Below, piece by piece: positions 47,505-59,930 of a stretch of 64,000 bases of DNA; the stretch's first letter is position 1; each line of letters starts with the position of its first letter. This DNA comes from Siphonodentalium dalli (taxonomy: Eukaryota > Mollusca > Scaphopoda > Gadilida > Siphonodentaliidae), in assembly GCA_032622095.1 (NCBI GenBank), contig CP136067.1:125091030-125155029 (forward strand), written 5' to 3'. The notes beneath the pieces were generated by a model. It was not told where the DNA came from, did not search any database, and was given only the letters and a program-made list of their open reading frames with translations. The position numbers and the translations under genes are program-made.

Positions 47505-48495
47505 CTTTAGATTAGGCTAATTTGGGGACATTTTGGGGGACAGATGTGATAGGTTTGAGTGAGGGGGGTGGGGAGGGGTACCCCCTTGTGACTATTGGGG
47601 GTACTTTTAAAGTAAACCTAAAATGGGGGCTGTCTGGTTGTTCTGAAGCATATGAAAGGTGAAAGAAATGAACCAATGGCCCCCATATCATTTCCTGGCA
47701 ACTTGGGCTTATATCAGCATTCAGCAAGTTATGTTACATGTACCCTTATATTTCCAAGTTTTGTAGGTCACAATTTATTGAATATTGGGAATATTGGATC
47801 ATTTGACATCAACAAAGCCATTTTATAGATGTACGGTGCTTGAAAGTTCACCAAGCAGTTCACCAACACACTGATCATGGGTATTTCCAATTAAAATTTA
47901 ATTTAATCCAAGTTAAATCGCATAATCAAAGTAATTAATGGCTGAACATCACCAACTTCAAATGTGGAATCTGACCCAATGCCTCCCATACAGAGAGGCC
48001 TAAGCTGAATGAGGTTCCCAGAGGGTGAATTTGGTGATACTAGCCCTCTGGGGACCCCATTCCGCAAATGTCAGCCACACTAAATTCAGGCTTGGGGACC
48101 GCCCACCTCTAGTTCTATTGAGAATCATATATTAACCCTTCATTTACTAAATGCTTATTGACAAGTAGATGTTGTGGGAAGTGTTCAGATAAAGTCGTTT
48201 GTTGAACTTTTCTGAACATTTCCAACCAATTAATAGATATCCTTCTACACATGTACATGTATGTATTATCTGTTAGTCTGTTGTCATCTGCTTGCATTTC
48301 CTGAACACCCCTCTGAATGAATAATAGATCATTCAAATAAATTCTTTTTTACTTGGTGGGAGAATCCATTTAGTAAAGAAAGGGTTATATCAAATTTTCG
48401 CTACGATAAGGCAGCAATGATTCATAGCCCCTACAATTCAGTGGAATCATGAACTTATTTACAACATACCGCATTACCGGTATAGCCATTTAATA
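47505..48495. mobile_element. Insertion splitting the dispersed repeat
   Basis: Defined by comparison with the intact copy. It has a G-rich left end (GGGGGGTGGGGAGGGGTACC at about 47564) and a balanced region with CCCTCTGGGGACC words, and it contains a nested MITE at 48133-48388. No transposase or terminal repeats are evident, so the insertion may be composite. The minus frame 47512-47727 has no motif. Confidence 0.55.
48133..48388. mobile_element. Short terminal-inverted-repeat MITE, TTAACCC ends
   Basis: TTAACCCTTCATTTACTAAA is inverted at the right as TTTAGTAAAGAAAGGGTTA. TTAACCC termini resemble the piggyBac-like MITE at 20849, but the sequence after the first seven bases differs, so it is a distinct family. 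Confidence 0.7.
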
Positions 48496-48769
48496 AGCCA
48501 AATCTCCGATTTTGGTGTTGAATGGGTCACCATGAATCACTCTCAACCTAATCAATAACCACGGTGTTTTGCTTATCGCTCACTATTTACATGCTGTATA
48601 TATACAAACGCTCCGCTCACACAAAGTGTTTTGCGGAAAATAACGCATTCTTAATATGATCATTATTCTACATGTATACTATTAGGATATTATTGAGGAA
48701 ACTTTCATAATTTGGTAACTGTTATTTCTAAATTATTACTTATTACATGTACATATACACATACATGTA

Positions 48770-49395
48770 TACCGGCAGACTTTCATTTTTAGAAAATGTT
48801 GGCGCGCAGAGTCCCGCTCGATGGGTTTTGGCCAGGCGCGCGGTTTCTATCAAGATAAAATAAACAGCGGAAATACATTCATAAATGCCGCGTAAATTGA
48901 ATTTGTTTACTCACGATCGATGTCCAGTGAATCTCTTTGATGGTTTAACACTGCTTAATCCACTATCCATAAGCACAAGTGAATGTTACACACTATGTTT
49001 TATATTCTACATGCTCCTATATTAAATGTAATTCATAATAATTAATAAGGAATCAATTTAATACTCAGATTCCAAGCTGACAGAATAAATATCAACATCT
49101 CCCGGCCACGTGGTCTCGATTTGATTTTCGAGGAATTTATGTGACGTCATAAGCCATACCGGTACATAAAAATGTATTTTTAGCTTCGAATCATTCAGTC
49201 TCAGACAGATAGTGCATTTGACACGTCACACCGTGTGACCTCGTCTAGGTAGACACTGATAATAGCGTTATCAGGTTCGCTCTCTGTATTTGGCCTAGGT
49301 GCGCAATCGATTGCTCGCTGGTTTTCAGTTTTAGCCGTGCGATGGTGCGCAAGAGCGATCGCGCGCCTCAAAAATGAAAGTCTGTACGGACTGTA
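48770..49395. mobile_element. TIR element with GCGCGC subtermini, ~620 bp
   Basis: Left: ACCGGCAGACTTTCATTTTT then GGCGCGCAGAGTCCCGCT. Right, in reverse: CAGACTTTCATTTTTGAGGC then GCGCGATCGCTC. TIRs are about 30 bp with mismatches. TGACGTCATAA, a CRE-type octamer, lies inside near 49141. No coding sequence is recognised. The minus frame 49201-49404 overlaps the right end. Confidence 0.65.
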
Positions 49396-49469
49396 CCGGT
49401 ACACTTAGCTGATGTGCCTGACTTCATCCGGGCTCTTTAGGGAACAACGTTGCCAACCGGTATACATGT

Positions 49470-49740
49470 ACAATGTATGAGTATATATCGAGGTCGCAGT
49501 CAAGGACACAGTCGCATATGAAATTGGACCCACCCATATAGTTCCCGGGATCAAAGTAGGCCTTTGGTACATTAATACCAAATTTTAGTCCGATCAGTCG
49601 TGCAGTTTTCAAGTCTATAACACACAGAGACAGAAGTTCTATGTACCTACATGTATATGAGCGAGGTCATGGTCAAGGACATGGTCACTCATGAAATTGG
49701 ACCCGCCCATTTCCGGGATCAAAGTAGACATACAATACAT
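49470..49740 (+). repeat. ~180-bp duplicated GTCAAGGACA repeat
   Basis: CAGTCAAGGACACAGTCGCA with ATATGAAATTGGACCCACCC (about 49497) recurs as TGGTCAAGGACATGGTCACT with ATGAAATTGGACCCGCCC (about 49670). It belongs to the same broad family as 37900-38450 (TTTTCAAGTCTATAACACAC). Confidence 0.8.
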
Positions 49741-50845
49741 GTACCCCGCTGGACAAAACAAGTATCCATTGGCACCGAAGTGTATTTGCTGTTCGGCTGC
49801 GGTGTCAGAGTTTGTAACTGCAGTTGAGCACCGCAGCCGAACGGCAAGTACATTGCGGCCAAACGGCAAGTTCACTGCGGCCGAAAGGCAACTACCCTCA
49901 CGGTCGAATGGCATGTACACCGTGGTTAGATTTCTGGTTTGTATTGTCTTTTTTCAGTTTGATGAAAGTACACCGTGTCAAATACACCATGGCGAATGGC
50001 AATTACATCACGACCCAACTGTTAGCCGGTGGCGCCGCGGTGTAGTTGCATTTCAGCTGCGGTGGCAATGCTAACCGCACCGCAGTTAAGTGGTCCCACA
50101 CACAGACAGAATTTCCGAAAAACAACCGATGAACAAATGACCGATGATGAAAAACAACTAACGAAAAAACACACCGGCTGACGAATGGTGGCAAATGACA
50201 GATAAATGGCGAGGATGACGATGGCAAATGGCAACAAACAACAACGAAGAAAAATACCGACTGATGACAAAAAATGACTGATGACGAAAAACAAATGGCC
50301 AACAACTAACACGATGTCGAACAATCGATGACGAAAAATTACTGATGACGAAAAACAAACAGCCAAAGATGAACACGATGTCGAATGATCGATGACGAAA
50401 AATGTCTTGATGACAAACACATCGACCCAGGCCTGCAGGTTTCAAAATTATGTGTAACCTACAGTACATGTACTTTTTTTCCGCCTGGTTTGTGCTTAGG
50501 TAATCCTAGTCCAAATCTACGGGATATAATGTACCCTGCTGGACAAAACAAGTTTCCAGTTGACCACGGTGCAGTTAGCATTGCCACTGCGGCCGAAATG
50601 CACTACATTGTACACCGCGGCTACACTGGCTAACTACATTTGGGCTGCGGTGTACTTGCCACAAAAACCACGACTGATCACAAATGAACAAAGGATGAAA
50701 ACAAACGACCAACAATAAACACGACGACAAACTACCAAGGACGAAAAACGACAGACGACAACCAAACACGAATGACGACAAACACACTGACTGTGACACT
50801 GATGACCAACGAATGACCACGACAAATTGTCAAATGATCAAAAAT
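49741..50845 (+). repeat. Composite minisatellite: GCGGCCGAA units and GATGACGAAAAAC units, block present twice
   Basis: TGGACAAAACAAGT begins both blocks (49750 and 50539). It is followed by about 24-27-bp units with CACTGCGGCCGAAAGGCAA (49780-50080; 50560-50660), then by short degenerate ATGACGAAAAACA units (50100-50420; 50665-50835). Numerous long frames on both strands (49691-50074, 50022-50420 and others) result from this composition. Confidence 0.85.
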
Positions 50846-51764
50846 GATTAAATGAAATAATAATCAAAATTTAAGTTTTAATTTAAAGCAAACAGACCTA
50901 CCTTTAAAAAAATCTTGGATTTGGAGAAAAATGCCTCCAGGAGCACGCATTGTGCTGTTGTGTTCACAACTCCACAAGAATCCTCATCAGATATCAATTC
51001 CTTGAACTTAAGTTGAAGTTGAAGATGGTAACTAGGAAACATACAACAATTTTAGTATCACAATTTACACGTAACACAGAATTCGTTCTTTCATTTTTTT
51101 TATCTTTCTTTGAACTTCGAACTTTTTGGTTGATTGAATGATTCTGGAATCTTGATCATTGTTGTCTGTAACAGTTTACAGTGAAGCCTAACGCAGTAAC
51201 TGTCGATTGTCACGAAATCAAGCGATTAATTAATCTACGTACACTCGTACATTTGTGAAAATTGTTTGCCATGAAGCGAAGGTGAAGGCCTTATCGGTCT
51301 ATGGGATATACGGAAGTAATTTCCGATCAAGTAACTGCCGTAAGCCGGATGACACTGACAGGACGGTCGCTTGACGGGGGGGGGGGGGGGGTAATTAATT
51401 ATTATGCTAATGATATACCAATGATTTTTATCCGATGAAAAGGCTGTAATTAATCCTCAGAAAGAACTGAATAGGCTAAACTTGAAAGTCGGGTACATTC
51501 TAGAATCTGGGAATGAATTTGATCAGTTGTTGTTGTTGTCTGCATATTCCTCCGTTATATCGGAGCACCCTGTAGTTTCTGCTGGATTCTGCGCAATCAC
51601 CACCCGGAAGTCACGTGTTAAATTCACAAATAAACGTACCCGGTAATTTCTCTCATGGTATATAGAAATATATAAAAAATATAAAATATATAAAAATTAT
51701 ATAAAAATTATATGACGTCATAATTCACATGCATTTAGGTATAAACACCCACTGGGGTGGTTGC
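50846..51764. other. Unassigned non-coding stretch with G-run
   Basis: A 16-G run lies at 51376-51391. An ATATAAAAATTATATA low-complexity stretch with an adjacent TGACGTCA CRE-type octamer lies at about 51660-51722. No gene recognised. Confidence 0.5.
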
Positions 51765-52720
51765 TATTATCCTGTCCCTACCAATCTTGCAATAATAGGC
51801 AAAAACTTAACCCTCCCCCAATGTCATAAAATGCTGAGTATAGCCATCACCGTGGATTGGATCCCAGAATGATAGAATAATGCGTAGTATTTGATTTTAA
51901 TTAGTGTAGAACACACATAACAAGTGTAAAATGCGAATTTCCAACAATATTCACTATTATAAGAGTATCAAAATCCAAGATGGCGTCCAATATGGCGGTC
52001 AGTTTTTATTTTAAGACTTTGTGAAGTGACATACGAAAAATCCAGAAAAGGAACATCCCCAGTGGTAAAATCTATATTATTGTAATGACTACATAGAATA
52101 ACATTTCATATCAAACATTAATTTGACCATTAATACATCTTTTCAATTGGTAAAATAATATGTAAAAATGTATCCCTCCATCCAATGTCATAAAATTTGA
52201 AATAAAGTTATCGACTGGGATTGGAACCACGAATGATAGAATGATGCGCAGTATTTTGTTTTATTTAATGTAGAACAAACATACGAAGTGACAGGTATGA
52301 ATTTCCATCAATATTCACTATTAGAAGAGAATGAAACTACAAGATGGCGTCCAATATGGCGTCCAATTTTAAATGTACCACTTAGCGAACGGACATACGG
52401 ACGAACTATAAAGGGGACATCCCCTGTGGCATTGTATATCATTGAAGTGACTACATAGACGATATTTCACATGGAACAGTAGTTTCACCATTAGTCCATC
52501 TTATCAGTTGGAGAATTAGTAAACAAAAACTTAACCACCACCCAGTCACAAACGTCCACATAATGGCGGCACTTGTGACTATAGTCCAGAATGCAAAGAA
52601 TTAAGCAAATCGTTAGGAATTACTTTGCGTTGAATACAACGAAGAAACATAAAATGTCAAATTTGCATCCACATCTGGTCTTAGGAGACAACCAAAATCC
52701 AACATGACGTATAATTATAA
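51765..52720 (+). repeat. Left arm of a giant inverted repeat (~330-bp sub-repeats)
   Basis: Three diverged sub-repeats contain AATGTCATAAAAT, GATAGAATAATGCG-TAGTATTT, TCACTATTA-TAAGAG and AAGATGGCGTCCAATATGGC. The whole arm is complementary to 55140-56090, including outermost TTGCAATAATAGGCAAA against TTTGCCTATTATTGCAA, and innermost AACCACCACCCAGTCACAAA against TTTGTGACTGTAGGGGTGG. Confidence 0.9.
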
Positions 52721-55139
52721 TGTCAACACGTTGCGAACAATGAATACGAAAGCCGGTCAAAATGTATCAATCGGCAGTTTGAAGCGATATATTGTTTCGA
52801 GTGTGTGTTTATATTAGACGTCGAAATGTTGTGTTTGAGTGATGGTGGTAAGACAACATTTTTTTCAGATAAACCTTTCACATGACTGTCTCAAATAAAC
52901 TTAATAAACTGTCGACCAGCTCCCTACGGGCGGGCAAACCGTGTCTTTCATGTTGCCATTGGTTTGGTAGTATCCTACATCACGTTCCAAATGTCACACC
53001 CTTAGCTATGACGCAAGGATTAATACTGGATGGAAATTTGCATTTGTTGAATGTTTAGGTTATATTGTTTAGCAATTATAAGGAACTTTATATCAAATAT
53101 TTGGAGAAAGACAAACCAACCAAAATAAAAAAACACTTAGCGAAATTCCGAGAATGACTTAAATAGTTAAATTTGCTGAATCGTGTATCGTGTATCGATC
53201 TCCAGTGCGCATTTTAAATATTGTTTGACAATTTTATGTCATTTTGAGACGTTAAGTAAGTAAGCACTCGCAATATGTAGACAACTGGTAATAATAGAGG
53301 ATGGTCATTAACCGTTACAAATAATCATGCACTCGATGCGATACGAAGTGATGTTGTAATGTTCAATACTACCATATGACTATCATATCACTATTGATAT
53401 ATTGTGATAGTCTTGAATGAGCAGTCCTCCTTAACATGTCCTTTTGAATTTCCACCAACATTTTCAGAGAGCCTTGCAATAGTTTTGGCCAAATGAAACA
53501 TTAAATAACAGAATCACTAACTGTTGTTATATGCGTTAACGCAAAAGACAAAATGGCATACATTTTGAAATACAGCAAATAAGATATCTAATCGATCTCT
53601 GGTTTTGGGAAAGTGGTATACGAGTCCACGAGCAATCAAAGTTTACACATCATAGTAACTACCTATTAACGTAACAGGGAAGTCATCATCGCACACACAC
53701 ACACACAAAATGCTCTTTAATGGCATAACACAATGTCCATATAATGCAATCAGCGTAAAAATAGGTTATAAATATGCGTTGTAGTGATCTAGAGGTTGCT
53801 GGTTTGTATAATCATCCGAGTTTCGGCTCAGCGTGAAATAAGAGAATAACACCGCATACCTATGCATATAAGTTGTTCATATATGTTGCTTGATGTGCAT
53901 GTTTTCCCGTTCATTGATATTTTAGTCTCGACTAATATGTTAGTTAAATTGTTGTGAATGTCAATCGGATTCATATATGTTACAAACAGAAGATATTGAG
54001 TTCCCTGGCTAGACTAATGAAATTGAATCTTCTATATCTCTGGTGGATATCATATCTGTATTAGTTCTTAGGGACGTGGGTCCGGACTACATGTGTAGTA
54101 ATATCTCTCATGCTAATACATTTTATTGATACATAGGTGATAGTGCGATAATCTCACTGAACATGCACGTTAGTGTTCCATTTGTGATTGCCGTTAGATT
54201 ATATTCATAATCACGCAACTCACTAGCAAACCAGAATGTCACTAAAAAAGTTGTTTTGTCCACGGTTCTTTTGAGTCAGGTGGCATTTGAAATGGATAAA
54301 ATGGTAAGTAATGAAAAACTGTAGGCTAGTAGCAAATATAAACACAATTCAAATGGTGACAGGCATAAGGCAATTCACAATAAACACTAGTCATTAGTCT
54401 TGATATATATATATTCAAATTGTGTTTATGGTTTGGTCTATGGCGACTAGGCCATATCACGACATACATTGTATTCTTATGGGTGGCGGAAAGACAGCGC
54501 CGATCTTACCGCGGAATCAATATACTCAGTCCACACATAAACCACCTACCCCCAAACTGGCACAGATATTCGAAAGTTATTTTCACTTAACTGTCTTAAC
54601 ATGGACCTCATATCAGTGTTGCTGATCGGGATTCATAACACCTTCGTCGTTGATCTAGTGTTTTAGGGGGATACAAGTAAATGAGTGTAAATCAGAGTGA
54701 TGTAATCAACTCAAAATCACTGGCATATAGTGTTGTGTTCTTGTTCGCCCAGTAGGGTCCTTTGCGTTTCTCAAGAAAAACTGGACATGCCATGCTCAAG
54801 TGTCCATTGCTGTACATGCATAGGTTCACATTGTATGACTCATATTCAATGAAAATGTGGGAATTATGTGTCTCTATGTTTCTATGAACATGTCGTCACT
54901 GGAGTCATGTTTGACCTTTAGTCACTGAACGTTAATTAAATGGTTGGCTATCAGAGCCATGTAGTTTTTATGATTTGATAAAAGCAACTGTTTCTCATAT
55001 TTATGAAGATAACATATATGTTGATTGCCATTTAATAATGGAAACACACATTCTAGCTAATACATCGCATAAGTAAATCCATATGAGACGTTCTTTGCCC
55101 GCATATCGTATTAGTTGTTCACAAAGTGTTGATATTAAA
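52721..55139. other. Spacer of the giant inverted repeat
   Basis: About 2.4 kb of apparently unique sequence with a short (CA)n at 53692-53707. No transposase or other gene recognised. The frame 54422-54625 has no motif. A 24-nt AG/GT-bounded segment at 54280-54303 is too short to claim as an exon. Confidence 0.5.
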
Positions 55140-56090
55140 CTTAACTGCCATGTTGGCCGCCATTATGGCGCAATAGTGGGCGTGACTTCAAACTTTTGTT
55201 TCTTTATCGTATTCAGCACAGATGAAACCAAAAATGTATGCTCATTTCTTTTTGGCCTGTACTACAATCCCCATCGGCCCATTTGTGTGGATGTTTGTGA
55301 CTGTAGGGGTGGTTAAGATTTTTGTTTTGTCTAATTATTTCATCAAATGATAATATGGATTAATGCTGAATCTAATGTTTGATATGAAATATTCTATGTA
55401 GTCAGTAAAATGATATATAATATACCACTGGGGACGTTCCTTTTCTGTATTTGTCGTATGCCGTTCACTAAGTTTTAAAATTAAAATTGGCCGCCATAAT
55501 TATTGAACGCCATCTTGGATTATGATACTCTTCTAATAACAAATATGGATGGCAATTTTCTTTGGTCAATTTGCATGTGTATTCTACATTAAATAATACA
55601 AAATACTGCGCATTATGCTATCATTCGTGGTTCCAATCCCAGGCGACAACTTTAGTTCGAATTTTATGACATTGACTGGCGGAATAAATTTTTGACTATT
55701 ATTTTACCAATTGATAAGATGAATTATTGGTAAAACTAATGTTTCATATGAAATGCTATTCTATATGGTCATTAAAATAATATACATTTTACCACTGGGG
55801 ACGTTCCTTTTCTGGATTTTTCGTATGTCGCTTCACTTAGTCTTAAAATAAAAACTGAATGCCATATTGGACGCCATCTTGGATTTAGATACTCTTCTAA
55901 TAGTGCATATGGTTGGAAATTCGCATTTTACACTTGTTATGTGTGTTCTACACTAAATAAATGGAAATACTACACGCTATTATATCATTCTGGTATCTAA
56001 TCCCCGGCGATGGCTGTACTTAGCATTTTATGACATTGGGGGAGGGTTAAGTGTTTGCCTATTATTGCAATATTTATAGGACCAGGAAAA
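55140..56090 (-). repeat. Right arm of the giant inverted repeat
   Basis: Reverse complement of 51765-52720, with sub-repeats at about 55330-55690 and 55690-56090. Marker words: CCACTGGGGACGTTCCTTTT twice (55423 and 55792), CGCCATCTTGGATT twice and TTTTATGACATTG twice. The frame 55083-55316 straddles its inner edge. Confidence 0.9.
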
Positions 56091-56149
56091 TAAATTTAAT
56101 TTAATAGAACATATTCCAGTCTTTCGAAAAATATATGACAAGATAAGCT

Positions 56150-58160
56150 CAATCCAGCGTGCTAGTTTTGTATAGAGTTGACGGGCGACAGTTTATCTGA
56201 ATCGTCATGATTTTTTGACGCAGAACGTTACATTCTCCACCATGACGTCGTGAAATCTCAAACAAACCAGAATCAAATAACAACGTTCCAATCTAGTATC
56301 ACCATGTACCCCATAATAACAAATATAACGTTCTGTGTTTGGTGATGTGATTAACTTTTAACCAATGGTGTATATCTGGTCAACCGCTGAAAACAGGCTA
56401 ATTTTTCTGTAGGGTACCTTCACAAATAGTCTTACCATACATAGCTGCCACCAATTCCGGTAAGGCCAAGAATAATTTTCCTAAATTTTATATGTTTACC
56501 TTCCAGAAAAAGTTGGTTTCAACTTGTTCTACCGAGGGTAGGGGTATCTCGAACACTAAGGCCCTTTTTGGATTTGGCCGCTCCTCTATGTTGGATTATG
56601 TAGGTAACATCCGCTGTAACCGTCTTCAGAATGCGTTTAACAGTCGGTATGCACCGAAAACAAAGACATTACGTTTACAAGGCTTTATTTTCAGTGATTA
56701 CATGTTGATAATTACACGTTAACTCACTATATCCGAGTTATTTGTCATCTAAATTTCATTTTTCGGTAAAACGGCACTCATGCAGCCTATGTTCGTTCAA
56801 GAAAGTTTAATGTATTTAAGATATATATATATATTAATGCGTGATTTTGTCCCGAAAATGATGATATTAAATCTTAAGAAACCGTAACAAATCAGTCAAG
56901 AACCATCACAATACCGGTGATAGAACGACTTCCGATGTAACAGTTGCTACACAGTGATTGTAAGATAAGAAATTTGTAACTGTTGAACATTTTGACCAAA
57001 GTTGGGGATAGACACCAATTAAGCACCCCAAGTCCCCCCACCACCCCAATCACGTCATATCCTATCAATGGTTTCGTTGAACGTGAATTCATAAGTTATA
57101 TTCGTGTCTGGGCGACAAACAAGGGTAAATGTCCCTCAGGCGGACTTCAGAGGAGGAAATATGATGTCGCTGGCATTGAAATATTGTCACACCTGGATCT
57201 TTCAATAATGCCCAGCTTAAGTAAATGAATATAACATCTCATATTCTCCTGAGAGTAGATCTATTAACATTGGTCATTTATATAGGCGGGCACGATTATG
57301 ATACTATACTCGTCGGGACTTTCAATATTTTATTTCTGCCAATAATGTCATTTAATCTCCCGTATTAGGTATTTATTGTGTTATTTCTTAATATACCTGT
57401 TCTATTATGCACATTACATAAGCTACATTCATTATCTGGATTAAAATGTCAGATACACAAGACGATTTTCGGACCAAAGTGCAGAAGTCATTCGAATACA
57501 TCTCATGTGCAGAACCGTCACAGCCATGATTAGTTTGAAATAGAACCGTAACACGCACTCGTGTTGATTACGAGGCCACAGCTCCCAATTATCAAACACA
57601 ATCCGGATACTTTCTTAGCTATTTTACAGAAGAATAACACGGGTATACTTTATATTCAGTGTTTGTCTTCAGAATGAGTTTCATATTTTATACGCCACGA
57701 AAAACAAAGAAATTTCGTCCACGTGGCTTGATTTTCAGTGATAACATGTTGATATTTACGCTTTAACTTGTTAATATCGTGTTAATTGTGGTCTAGAGTT
57801 CAGGTTTCGACAACACGGCATTATGCAGCCTCAGGAAAGTATAATATATTCTAGATATCTATAATTATGCGTGATTTTGTCACAAAAATGATTATTTTCA
57901 ATCAGAAGGAACCGTAACAAATCAGACAAGAACCATCACAATACTGGCGATAGAACGACTTCCGATGTAACAGTTCCTACACAGTGTTATATACCCATGA
58001 TTGTAATTATAGAATATAAAATATATTGGTTTCACGAATGACTAACTCATAATTCCGTTAAAACAACTAATCCTTCAAATTATTACAACCACTATCTATA
58101 TACGGCTTATCACTGAAGGTTTCTCATGCATCTCACCATAATTCCCAACTACACCTTTTA
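56150..58160 (+). repeat. Composite dispersed repeat with ~340-bp direct duplication
   Basis: 56170-56570 pairs in inverse with 42930-43370. 56625-56965 and 57665-57990 are direct duplicates (CGTCTTCAGAATG, TTTTCAGTGAT-ACATGTTGATA, GCGTGATTTTGTC, AACCGTAACAAATCAG, CGACTTCCGATGTAACAGTT). 57990-58150 matches, in inverse, parts of the 9657-11255 foldback element (AATATAAAATATATTGGTTT), so families are joined here. Frames 56492-56722 and 56983-57228 are probably by-products. Confidence 0.75.
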
Positions 58161-58815
58161 CCGAACTCGGCCTCCGGGTCGCAGTTAGACTTTTAATCCG
58201 TCCCAAAAATTCCCATTGCTATAAATAAACAGCCCATGGCCCATGTATACCAAGAATCAGCGAAACATTATACACGCGGGGCGCGAAATAAAACAACGTT
58301 TTATTTCGAATCTTACCATCTTATCCTACAGATGATATAAAGAGTTTAATTAAAATGCTGTTTTGTTTGTTATTTATTTTCTTCTGGACTGAATATGTCA
58401 ACTAACTGATCTTAGAAGTTTTGTATCGTGTCACGGAATTTTTCCCCTGTCCACACCCGTAGAGATCATACTCCAGATTCATAATCACATCCTCTGCACT
58501 TAAATCACTACAGATTCTCATATTCATATTTCAAAGATTCATATTTGTTATGTTCTGACCTGTTCTGGCGCGGAACTTGATAACATTTCAGGGAACAGTT
58601 TTCGTTGTTACGTGGTAATACTAGGTCTGAATAATCCTATTTCACAGCATGGGGAGGTCCCAGCTCGAGCGTGATTTATTGTGACTGTAGTGGGCCAATA
58701 TATCAGTAAACATTGAATTTGATTACCCGGAAGAAAATCCACAATTGTAAGCCACACAAAGAAAAATAGGCTCTCAAAAGTCGGCTCACCAAAGACACCT
58801 TTTCATTAATTGTGT
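58161..58815. other. Unassigned non-coding stretch
   Basis: No gene, RNA or repeat recognised. Confidence 0.4.
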
Positions 58816-58819
58816 TTGT

Positions 58820-58935
58820 ATTGTTGTCATTCGAGTCAGGTGCGTGAGTGGGAGGGGCATCACATCCATACAAAATATGATAAAAATGTATTGATTTATC
58901 GCCGATTTGTAATCGTCTCCATCTGACAATAGGAA
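58820..58935 (+). repeat. Fragment of the 27.2-29.1 kb A/B repeat
   Basis: TTGTCATTCGAGTCAGGTGC, GATAAAAATGTATTGATTTATCGCCGATTTG-type order and CGTCTCCAT match monomer A of that array. Confidence 0.75.
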
Positions 58936-58947
58936 AACAAATGATGT

Positions 58948-59130
58948 CTAATAAAGACTATTACTGACCGACTGCCTTACATACTCTGATATAAGGAATA
59001 TAATGTTGTGTAATAATGACTGCTACTGACTGACTGACTTGTACTCTGATATGAGTAATACACTGGTGTGTAATAAAGACTGTTGCTAACTGACTGACTT
59101 CTAATCTGACTGATGAGTATGTTTGCTGCG
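58948..59130 (+). repeat. ~62-bp tandem repeat, 3 copies
   Basis: TACTGACTGACTGACTTGTA, CTCTGATATGAGTAATA and GTGTGTAATAAAGACTG are repeated three times with small changes. Confidence 0.85.
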
Positions 59131-59268
59131 TCCACATTATATTTGAGGTTGACACGATAGTAATTGATTGTCATAATGACCTCATAATAAATTCATCATG
59201 ACCTTCAGCTGAACATTTCCTAAAAGAACTACTCGTCGATGAGAATTTAGTAAATAAAGGATTAAATC

Positions 59269-59465
59269 GTGACGAGAACGTGGTATATCAATGAAGAGTC
59301 TCGTGTCACGTGACGAGAACATGCTATATCAATGAAGAGTCTCATGTCACGTGACGAGAACATGCTATATCAATGTAGAGTCTCATGTCACGTGACGAGA
59401 ACATGCTATATCAATGAAGAGTCTCATGTCACGTGACGAGAACATGCTATATCAATGAAGAGTCC
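59269..59465 (+). repeat. 41-bp minisatellite with CACGTG in each junction, ~4.8 copies
   Basis: GTGACGAGAACATGCTATAT, CAATGAAGAGTCTCATGTCAC; starts at 59269, 59310, 59351, 59392 and 59433. Units are nearly identical. Four junctions create the palindrome GTCACGTGAC. Confidence 0.95.
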
Positions 59466-59528
59466 CCCTGTCGCAATAATGAGCGACAATGTTATACGAC
59501 CACGCCACGTGGCTCGTTCCCACCACAA

Positions 59529-59600
59529 TCTTATGTATATACATGAACTATAATCCTTATATCTTATGTATATACATGAACTATAATCCTTATATTTCGC
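59529..59600 (+). repeat. 35-bp tandem duplication
   Basis: TATGTATATACATGAACTAT with AATCCTTATAT occurs twice in a row. Confidence 0.9.
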
Positions 59601-59930
59601 GATAAATTTGATATCGTTTGGTTTGTGGCGGTTAAATATTTGTTCATGCAGTGTATGAAGTTTATTAATAGTTTTCATGTCAAAATGGATTATCTCTTCA
59701 TACAACGAATTTTAAATTGTTTCCTGGGTATATACTAATTGTTATAAACCGAAGAACCCTGACCGTATATGCTTCTATCAATATATACAGGGAAACTATT
59801 TAAAATTACACTTTGTTCCATATTTTTGTTTAATTAAATTAATGCGTCTTTCCGGGACATATACATATATATTATAGTAATGCTTATCGAGCAGGTAACT
59901 CAAGTATTTATCGACCTATTTCGATACCGA

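Larger units (their letters stand above)
47215..48745 (+). repeat. Second copy of the ~620-bp dispersed repeat, split by an insertion
   Basis: The 5' part (47215-47500) and 3' part (48500-48745) match consecutive parts of 35440-36060. About 1 kb of unrelated DNA (47505-48495) sits between them. The copy is more diverged than a recent duplicate would be. Confidence 0.75.

Noticed and set aside
49691-50420. Overlapping long frames on both strands
   Set aside because: They arise from the composite minisatellite; residues are low complexity and differ between strands.
54280-54303. 24-nt segment between CAG and GTAAGT
   Set aside because: Consistent with a microexon but equally with chance; no neighbouring exons seen.
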